Origin: Rhodobacterales bacterium HKCCE3408
GTDB taxonomy: Bacteria; Pseudomonadota; Alphaproteobacteria; Rhodobacterales; Rhodobacteraceae
DNA length: 64,000 nucleotides
Assembly: GCA_015689705.1 (NCBI GenBank)
Contig: WVSN01000003.1
Location: 186,001-250,000 of the forward strand
Direction: 5' to 3'
Below, piece after piece: positions 54,948-64,000 of this stretch (positions within the stretch are counted from its first letter, which is position 1; every line of letters begins with the position of its first letter). The notes below the pieces were generated by a model. It searched no databases. It was not told the origin of the DNA and saw nothing but the letters and a program-made list of their open reading frames with translations. The position numbers were made by a program, and so were the translations under genes.

Positions 54948-55220
54948 ATGTACATCCGACGCGATAAGGTGCCCCAGTCGGTCACCCTTCCGGACGGGCG
55001 GGTGATGACCCGAGCCGATCTGCCCTCTCCGCGCACGCGCCGGTGGGTGGCCAGCCGCAAGGCCGCGGTGGTGATCGCGGTCGAGGCCGGCCTCGTCACC
55101 GAGGAGGAGGCGCTGGAGATATGGGCCCTGTCGGAGGAGGAGCTGACATCCTGGAAGCAGGCCGTGTCGCTGCACGGGATCGCCGCGCTGAAGGCGACAG
55201 CGGTGCAGAAGTACCGATAG
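54948..55220 (+). CDS. sciP: SciP-type CtrA inhibitory protein (DUF1153)
   Basis: 90-residue helix-turn-helix protein of the DUF1153 family. The blocks [36 protein letters not shown] and [29 protein letters not shown] match Caulobacter SciP as I remember it, a small protein that binds DNA and CtrA and blocks CtrA-activated transcription. ATG 54948 gives the family N-terminus MYIRR. ctrA follows 116 bp downstream on the same strand. SciP is a Lon substrate in Caulobacter, and lon is also in this window. Confidence 0.92.
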   Translation: MYIRRDKVPQSVTLPDGRVMTRADLPSPRTRRWVASRKAAVVIAVEAGLVTEEEALEIWALSEEELTSWKQAVSLHGIAALKATAVQKYR

Positions 55221-55281
55221 TCATTTCCGCTGCCGTTGCGACCGCCCGTCCCGGTGACTCGGGCCGGCCGGTAGGACAAAA

Positions 55282-55287
55282 TTAACC
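55282..55287 (+). promoter_or_regulatory. CtrA half-site upstream of ctrA
   Basis: TTAACC, the half-site of the CtrA consensus TTAA-N7-TTAAC, occurs 50 bp before the ctrA ATG. The second half at the right spacing is not present, so autoregulation is only suggested. Confidence 0.3.
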
Positions 55288-55336
55288 AATTGGCGGCAGT
55301 GTCGGAACAGGACAGGAACGATTCGGAGTACGGTTC

Positions 55337-56050
55337 ATGCGCATCTTGCTTGTGGAAGACGATCCCACCACGTCCAAGAGCATCCAGATGATGCTGAGCC
55401 ACGCCAACCTGAACGTCTATTCGACCGATCTGGGCGAAGAGGGCGTCGACCTGGCGAAACTCTATGACTACGACCTCATCCTGCTGGATCTGAACCTGCC
55501 CGACATGAACGGGCACGAGGTTCTGCGGCAGCTCCGCATGGCACGGGTCGAAACACCGATCCTGATCCTGACCGGCGCCGACGATACCGAGAACAAGCTG
55601 AAAGGCTTCGGTTTCGGCGCCGACGACTACCTGACCAAGCCGTTCCACCGCGAGGAACTGGTGGCGCGGATCCACGCGATCATCCGCCGGTCGAAGGGCC
55701 ATGCACAATCGGTCATCCGGACGGGCAACATCGCGGTCAATCTCGACGCCAAGACGGTCGAGGTGAACAGCCAGCCGGTGCACCTGACCGGCAAGGAATA
55801 CCAGATGCTGGAGCTGCTGAGCCTCCGGAAAGGCACGACGCTGACCAAGGAGATGTTCCTGAACCATCTCTACGGCGGCATGGACGAGCCCGAGCTGAAG
55901 ATCATCGACGTCTTCATCTGCAAGCTGCGCAAGAAGCTGTCCGAAGCGAACGAGGGCGAAAACCATATCGAGACAGTCTGGGGCCGCGGCTACGTGCTGC
56001 GCGACCCGCAGCCGGTGGACCGCGCTGCGGGGATCGCCGCCTCCGCCTGA
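55337..56050 (+). CDS. ctrA: Cell cycle response regulator CtrA
   Basis: 237-residue OmpR-family regulator. The receiver has the acidic pair in [15 protein letters not shown], phospho-acceptor D51 in [13 protein letters not shown] and K101 in LTKPF. The C-terminal winged helix reads [52 protein letters not shown], almost the textbook CtrA DNA-binding domain. In Caulobacter CtrA controls replication and division; in Rhodobacteraceae it controls motility, gene transfer agent and quorum sensing. The Ala-rich C-terminus (GIAASA) resembles a ClpXP degradation tag ending in Ala-Ala, though the last two residues here are Ser-Ala. Confidence 0.97.
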   Translation: MRILLVEDDPTTSKSIQMMLSHANLNVYSTDLGEEGVDLAKLYDYDLILLDLNLPDMNGHEVLRQLRMARVETPILILTGADDTENKLKGFGFGADDYLTKPFHREELVARIHAIIRRSKGHAQSVIRTGNIAVNLDAKTVEVNSQPVHLTGKEYQMLELLSLRKGTTLTKEMFLNHLYGGMDEPELKIIDVFICKLRKKLSEANEGENHIETVWGRGYVLRDPQPVDRAAGIAASA

Positions 56051-60521
<4,471 letters not shown>

Positions 60522-60548
60522 GCCTGAAATCCTGCTTCGTTCACGAAT

Positions 60549-60563
60549 GTTCTTAAAAAGTTC
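60549..60563. promoter_or_regulatory. LexA (SOS) box upstream of a small membrane protein
   Basis: GTTC at 60549-60552 and GTTC at 60560-60563 with a 7-base A/T-rich spacer fit the alphaproteobacterial LexA box exactly. A third GTTC at 60539-60542 lies 6 bases further upstream. The box is 66 bp before the ATG at 60629 and 28 bp after the recG stop. It is not inside any gene. Confidence 0.8.
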
Positions 60564-60628
60564 TTGCCTCCGCGGGCGGGATATGAGAACAAAACGTCAA
60601 CAAAACTGCCTGCCCCGAGGAAGACGCC

Positions 60629-60751
60629 ATGATTTCCCAGTCCCTTGAGACGCTCCGCCGGTCCCGCCGCACGATCATCGCCGATTTCGCCGGCGTTCTC
60701 GCGCTTGCCGCCCTGACCCTTTTCGTTCTGAACCTGCCGGGTCTCGTCTGA
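60629..60751 (+). CDS. 40-residue membrane protein, likely SOS-induced
   Basis: A short gene below usual length cut-offs. ATG at 60629 and TGA at 60749-60751 give 40 residues. The first 15 residues are basic (MISQSLETLRRSRR), then a single hydrophobic span (about 20-36, FAGVLALAALTLFVLNL) leads to a short C-terminal end (PGLV). A good ribosome binding site, GAGGAAG at 60617-60623, is five bases upstream. The LexA box at 60549 and the terminator at 60874 bound a monocistronic unit. In size, topology and control it resembles SOS membrane peptides such as Caulobacter SidA (division inhibitor) and E. coli TisB, though I claim no sequence homology to either. Confidence 0.7.
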   Translation: MISQSLETLRRSRRTIIADFAGVLALAALTLFVLNLPGLV

Positions 60752-60765
60752 CCCTCTGCCTGCGG

Positions 60766-60846
60766 TCCTGCCAGGAACACGGCGTGTTTGCCCCATAGGC
60801 ACGCCTGTCCCCCGACACCACCGCGCATCGGACTGCCTGCCGATGC
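60766..60846 (+). other. Structured 3' region of the small SOS gene
   Basis: Between the small gene and its terminator three more hairpins can be drawn: TCCT/AGGA (60766-60769 with 60773-60776), GGCGTG/CACGCC (60781-60786 with 60800-60805) and GCATCGG/CCGATGC (60825-60831 with 60840-60846, 8-base loop). This density of perfect stems in 80 bases suggests a folded 3' UTR or an RNA with its own role. No reading frame here looks coding. Confidence 0.45.
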
Positions 60847-60873
60847 CCGGACCTGGCCATGTGACACGCACCT

Positions 60874-60909
60874 GCCGCCGCCTCCCGTCCCGGAGCGCGG
60901 CGGCTTTTT
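60874..60909 (+). terminator. Rho-independent terminator after the small SOS gene
   Basis: GCCGCCGC (60874-60881) pairs with GCGGCGGC (60897-60904), with an inner CTCC/GGAG extension, followed by TTTTT (60905-60909). It ends 17 bp before the convergent Fe-S scaffold gene. Confidence 0.85.
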
Positions 60910-60926
60910 CTTGTTAGGTCAGGGGA

Positions 60927-61379
60927 TCAGGCGCAGGCGGCCTTTTCGGCCTCTTCCATCGCCTCGGCGGTCGCCTCGAAGGCCAGCAGGATCGAGGCGT
61001 GGCGGTTGCGGTAGTCGCGCGCGGGGATCAGCACGTCATAGCCGTCCCACGGGGCGCCCGGGCCATCGCCGTCGCCTTTCAGCATGGCGCGGAGAGCATC
61101 GCGGCCTTCCTCGATCTCGGCCCGGGTGCGGCCGATCGCATGCGCGGCCATGAGCGAGGCCGAGGCCTGGCCGAGCGCGCAGGCCTTCACGTCCTGCCCG
61201 AAGCGCGTGATCTTCCCGTCCTCGACATCGAGATCCACCGTCACCGTCGAGCCGCAGAGCGGGGCGCGCTTGCGCACACTGACCTGCGGATCCTCCAGCC
61301 GGCCGAGATGCGGAATGTCGGCGGCGAGCGCGAGAATGCGCTTGGAATAGAGCTTGATCAGATCGGCGTCGGTAGACAT
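60927..61379 (-). CDS. NifU/IscU-like Fe-S cluster scaffold protein
   Basis: 150-residue protein of the IscU/NifU N-terminal fold. The blocks LIKLYSKRILALAADIPHLGRL, RAPLCGSTVTVDLDVEDGKIT and DVKACALGQASASLMA give two of the cluster cysteines; the third would be in the C-terminal EKAACA. Such divergent IscU proteins are common in alphaproteobacteria that use the SUF pathway. ATG 61379 is used; the longer frame upstream overlaps hisI and is not credible. Divergent from hisI with a 66-bp gap. Confidence 0.88.
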   Translation of the reverse strand: MSTDADLIKLYSKRILALAADIPHLGRLEDPQVSVRKRAPLCGSTVTVDLDVEDGKITRFGQDVKACALGQASASLMAAHAIGRTRAEIEEGRDALRAMLKGDGDGPGAPWDGYDVLIPARDYRNRHASILLAFEATAEAMEEAEKAACA

Positions 61380-61445
61380 GGCGTTGCCTTCACGGGACTG
61401 ACCACATAGGTAGCGGCGCGGTCGCGGTTTGCAAAGGGGCGGGAC

Positions 61446-61805
61446 ATGACCTTCGATCCCGAAACGTTGAACTACAACGCCGACGGCCTTCTGCCGGTGA
61501 TCGCCCAGGAGGCGGAGACCGGCGAGGTCCTGATGCTCGCCTGGATGAACGCGCAGGCCGTCGCCCGGACGCTGGAGACGGGGCGCGTGACCTACTGGTC
61601 GCGGTCGCGGGGGCAGTTCTGGGTCAAGGGAGAGACCAGCGGCCATGTGCAGGAGCTGGTCGAACTGCGCATTGATTGCGACCGGGACTGCCTGCTCGTG
61701 CTCGTCCGCCAGACCGGGCCGGCCTGCCACACGAACCGACATGTGTGCTTTTACACCGCGGTACGCGACGGGGCCGAAGTCGAGCTGATGGCGCCGGAAG
61801 CGTAG
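61446..61805 (+). CDS. hisI: Phosphoribosyl-AMP cyclohydrolase
   Basis: 119-residue enzyme of histidine synthesis that opens the adenine ring of PR-AMP. Conserved blocks are VLMLAWMNAQAVARTLETGRVTYWSRSRGQFWVKGETSG, then RIDCDRDCLLVLV and GPACHTN, with the zinc-binding cysteines in CDRDC and ACH. It is the single-function HisI, not fused to HisE, as usual in alphaproteobacteria. Other his genes are not in the window. Its stop codon is the first element of the second intergenic repeat. Confidence 0.96.
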   Translation: MTFDPETLNYNADGLLPVIAQEAETGEVLMLAWMNAQAVARTLETGRVTYWSRSRGQFWVKGETSGHVQELVELRIDCDRDCLLVLVRQTGPACHTNRHVCFYTAVRDGAEVELMAPEA

Positions 61806-61871
61806 GGGGCTGTCCGCCCCCTCTGCGGCTGTCGCCGCATTCACCCCCGAGAGTATTTGGGCAAGCAAAGA
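61805..61871. repeat. Two-hairpin intergenic repeat, copy 2
   Basis: Hairpin 1 is GGGGGC/GCCCCC (61805-61810 with 61816-61821), starting on the last base of the hisI stop. Hairpin 2 is TGCGGC/GCCGCA (61824-61829 with 61834-61839). The tail CCCCCGAGAGTATTTGG then GCAAGCAAAGA runs to 61871. The hairpin loops differ from copy 1 but stem 1 and the tail are conserved. It ends 5 bp before the gluQ stop. Confidence 0.75.
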
Positions 61872-61875
61872 AGGC

Positions 61876-62739
61876 TCAGAGGCCGACCAGTGTGCGGACG
61901 CCGGCGGGGCTGACGCCGTCGTCGCGATAGGTGCGGATCGCGCGGGCATCGTCCCGCTTGGCAAGCCGCTTGCCGGCCTCGTCCCGGATCAGCCGGTGGT
62001 GATGGTAGAGCGGCGTCGGCAGGTCGAGGAGGCGCTGGAGCAGGACATGGATCATCGTCGCTTCGAACAGATCCTGTCCGCGGACGACATGAGTGATGTC
62101 CTGCGCCGCGTCATCGACGGTGACCGAGAGGTGGTAAGAGGTGCCGAAGCCGGGGCGGGCGACGACGATATCGCCGATGCCGGCAAGGAAGTCGGTAGGC
62201 GTCATGGCCACCTCGCCATGCTGACCGTCCGGGCCCCGGCCGTCTTCGGTGAAGACAAGATCGCCCGCCGCTTCGAGCGCGCGATCGGCGTGCAGGCGCA
62301 GCGCCATGTCGGATGGCACGGTCGTCAGACCGCGATACTCGGTCCGGTGCTTGCAGGTGCCGGGATAGACCGGCCCGTCCGGGCCGATGGGCGGCGCGAC
62401 GCCTTCCTGCGGGGCGGAGAGGGCGGCGCGGATATCGGCGCGCGAACAGGTGCAGGGATAGAGCAGGCCGCGATCCCAGAGCGCCTGGAGCGCGGCGCGA
62501 TAGGCCTCCATCCGCCCGGACTGGCGCATGACCGGTTCGGGCCAGGTCAGGCCGAGCCAGGCGAGGTCTTCGTAAATGAGCACTTCCCATTCGGGCTTTG
62601 ACCGCTCCCGGTCGATATCCTCGATGCGGAGCAGGAATGTGCCCTGCGCCGCCTGCGCCATGTCCCAGGCCGTGAGTGCCGAGAAGGCGTGACCGAGATG
62701 GAGCGGCCCCGTCGGCGACGGCGCGAAGCGGGTCCTCAT
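61876..62739 (-). CDS. gluQ: Glutamyl-Q tRNA(Asp) synthetase
   Basis: 287-residue GluRS-like protein lacking the anticodon-binding domain. It glutamylates the queuosine at position 34 of tRNA-Asp. Class I signatures are TRFAPSPTGPLHLGHAF (HIGH motif) and KRLAKRDDAR (KMSKS-like). The zinc site is CTCSR with a later YPGTCKHR. The start overlaps the stop of the upstream methyltransferase gene by 4 bp. Its partners tgt and queA and the substrate tRNA-Asp are all in this window but not linked in an operon. Confidence 0.95.
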   Translation of the reverse strand: MRTRFAPSPTGPLHLGHAFSALTAWDMAQAAQGTFLLRIEDIDRERSKPEWEVLIYEDLAWLGLTWPEPVMRQSGRMEAYRAALQALWDRGLLYPCTCSRADIRAALSAPQEGVAPPIGPDGPVYPGTCKHRTEYRGLTTVPSDMALRLHADRALEAAGDLVFTEDGRGPDGQHGEVAMTPTDFLAGIGDIVVARPGFGTSYHLSVTVDDAAQDITHVVRGQDLFEATMIHVLLQRLLDLPTPLYHHHRLIRDEAGKRLAKRDDARAIRTYRDDGVSPAGVRTLVGL

Positions 62740-63356
62740 CCCTTCCGGATCACCATCACGCGCGAGATCAGGTCGCGTCCGGGCAGGTGCGGGCCGTCCT
62801 CGGAGAAGGCGAGCGTGGCGTCTTCGCGGGCGAGCACGGCGGCGAGCGTGTCCATGTATTCCGCATCGTCGAGCGTGTGGCCATTATATGAGAAGGCGAA
62901 CCGGGCGCCGGGCTGGAGGCCGTCGAAGATGGCGGGCAGGATCGCAGCGGGCGCGGCCCCGGCCGAGATGACGCCTATCGCGGTGACGGCGGAATAGCCC
63001 GAGACCATGTCGGCGTCGGGCGGGCTGCCATCGGTGGCGAAGAGAGTGCGGTAGAGGCCGCGCGCACGGGCCTGCGCCATCATTCCCTCGCTCAGGTCGC
63101 AGCCGTCGAGCGTGGTGAAACCCTGAGCCGCCAGCGCTGCGCCGCCGAGACCGGTGCCGCAGCCGAAATCGAGGAGCGGCAGGGCGCGTTCGGGCTCGGG
63201 CGTGTGCGAAGCCAGCGCGGCGGCAATGCGCGTCGGCGTGGCGTAGCCGGCGCCGCCGACCTCGGCCTCGTAGGTGTTGGCCCAGTCGTCGTAGAGCTTC
63301 TGCTGCGCGTCGTTGCCGGTGGTCTGGTAGACCTTGTCGAGGAAATTTTCAGCCAT
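62736..63356 (-). CDS. Class I SAM-dependent methyltransferase
   Basis: 206-residue methyltransferase with an N-terminal YDDWANTYEAEVGG block and motif I LLDFGCGTGLGG near residue 62, then LDGCDLSEGMMAQARARGLY. The N-terminal pattern is like the Williams-Beuren-type (WBSCR27) methyltransferase group, but the substrate is unknown. It is coupled to gluQ by an ATGA overlap, so a tRNA-linked role is possible but unproven. It lies 38 bp downstream of trmFO on the same strand. Confidence 0.85.
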   Translation of the reverse strand: MAENFLDKVYQTTGNDAQQKLYDDWANTYEAEVGGAGYATPTRIAAALASHTPEPERALPLLDFGCGTGLGGAALAAQGFTTLDGCDLSEGMMAQARARGLYRTLFATDGSPPDADMVSGYSAVTAIGVISAGAAPAAILPAIFDGLQPGARFAFSYNGHTLDDAEYMDTLAAVLAREDATLAFSEDGPHLPGRDLISRVMVIRKG

Positions 63357-63394
63357 GGCGCCACGCTACCAGCGCGGGCCCGTCGGCGCAAAGA

Positions 63395-64000
63395 TCATTC
63401 GGCGGCGGCGCGGTGGCCGAGCCAGTCGAGCCAGGCGGCCTTGGCCCGGTCGGTATAGGCTCGGTATCGGTCGCGGCGGCCACGGCGGCCCTGCTTCAGG
63501 CCCTCGACCGGGCGGAACAGGCCGAAATTCACGTTCATCGGCTGGAAGGTCTTCGCCTCGGCTCCGCCGGTGATGTGGTGGACGAGCGCCCCCATGGCGC
63601 TGTCGGCAGGCGCGGTCGGGCGCGGTGTGCCGGCCAGTTCCGCGGCGGCGAGGCGGCCGGCCAGCAGGCCCATCGCGGCGGATTCGACATAGCCCTCGAC
63701 CCCGGTGATCTGGCCGGCGAAGCGGATATGCGGCCTCGACCGGAGGCGGAGCTGGTCGTCGATCAGCGTGGGCGAGTTGATGAAGGTGTTGCGGTGGATG
63801 CCGCCGAGCCGGGCGAAGGAGGCGTCCTGCAGCCCCGGAATCATCCGGAAAACATCGGTTTGCGCGCCGTACTTCATCTTCGTCTGAAAGCCGACGATGT
63901 TGTAGAGCGTGCCGAGCGCGTTGTCGCGGCGAAGCTGCACGACGGCCCAGGGTTTCACGGTCGGATCGTGCGGATTGGTCAGGCCGACGGGCTTCATCGG
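63395..64000 (-). CDS. trmFO: TrmFO, folate-dependent tRNA m5U54 methyltransferase (partial, C-terminal)
   Basis: The frame runs off the right edge of the window. The 201 visible residues contain [49 protein letters not shown] and [22 protein letters not shown], the highly conserved C-terminal half of TrmFO, which methylates U54 of tRNA using methylene-THF and FADH2. The N-terminal FAD site lies beyond 64000. It reads toward the methyltransferase-gluQ pair, forming a tRNA-modification cluster. Confidence 0.95.
   Translation of the reverse strand, partial: PMKPVGLTNPHDPTVKPWAVVQLRRDNALGTLYNIVGFQTKMKYGAQTDVFRMIPGLQDASFARLGGIHRNTFINSPTLIDDQLRLRSRPHIRFAGQITGVEGYVESAAMGLLAGRLAAAELAGTPRPTAPADSAMGALVHHITGGAEAKTFQPMNVNFGLFRPVEGLKQGRRGRRDRYRAYTDRAKAAWLDWLGHRAAAE

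Overview
The window is chromosomal DNA of an alphaproteobacterium, most probably a Rhodobacteraceae (Roseobacter-group) species. The evidence is very high GC with strong third-position GC bias, an adjacent sciP-ctrA pair, GTTC-N7-GTTC LexA boxes, a TRAP/TAXI transporter, and bactofilin paired with an M23 peptidase. Genes are tightly packed, with many 1-11 bp start/stop overlaps and several convergent pairs that overlap tail to tail. I see no insertion sequence, prophage, integrase, CRISPR array or rRNA operon. This is core and shell chromosome rather than an island.

Layout. 1-13 kb: an aminotransferase tail, then a cell-wall block (amidase AmiC, a convergent methyltransferase, PBP1A), prfB, an amidase-signature enzyme, a DUF2189 membrane protein, a drug-type MFS pump, bactofilin with its M23 peptidase, and a ferritin-like DUF455 protein coupled to a PrxQ peroxiredoxin. 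13-25 kb: a giant AsmA-like envelope protein directly followed by queA, an MFS carrier, DUF924, a LysR gene divergent from a DUF4242 gene, lpdA, an MFS/class II aldolase pair and a PhyH-type dioxygenase. 25-32 kb: uvrA with a LexA box, a cupin/LysR divergent pair, an MpaB-type oxygenase, a patatin phospholipase and a P450. 32-41 kb: a fused TRAP permease, an exported PPC-like protein, a TAXI binding protein and a DctB/DctD two-component system. 41-46 kb: tpiA, two Fe-S assembly genes, a methyltransferase, tgt and two membrane proteins. 46-54 kb: lon, two tiny envelope proteins, an HU-like protein, two tRNA-Val genes, a LuxR solo, pirin, a GNAT enzyme, tRNA-Asp and an unknown exported protein. 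54-64 kb: mnmA, sciP-ctrA, ligA-recG, an unlisted 40-residue membrane protein behind an SOS box, an Fe-S scaffold, hisI, gluQ, a methyltransferase and the C-terminal part of trmFO.

Themes. (1) DNA damage: uvrA, ligA, recG and the small SOS-box gene. The small gene is the best candidate for an undescribed element: by position and form it resembles SOS-induced membrane peptides such as Caulobacter SidA or E. coli TisB. (2) Cell cycle: sciP and ctrA are neighbours, and Lon, which degrades SciP in Caulobacter, lies 8 kb away. (3) Translation: queA, tgt and gluQ all act on the queuosine of tRNA-Asp, whose gene is also here, together with mnmA, trmFO and prfB. (4) Uptake: the TRAP/TAXI genes beside dctBD suggest ligand-controlled organic acid import.

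Non-coding signals written down include good sigma70-type promoters for mrcA and all three tRNA genes, a UUCG-loop terminator after lon, several dyads in divergent intergenic regions, and two copies of a two-hairpin repeat that begins on the stop codon of the upstream gene. The only gene-free stretch over 300 bp is 46105-46446. All functional statements are by recognition of family motifs; no database search was possible.
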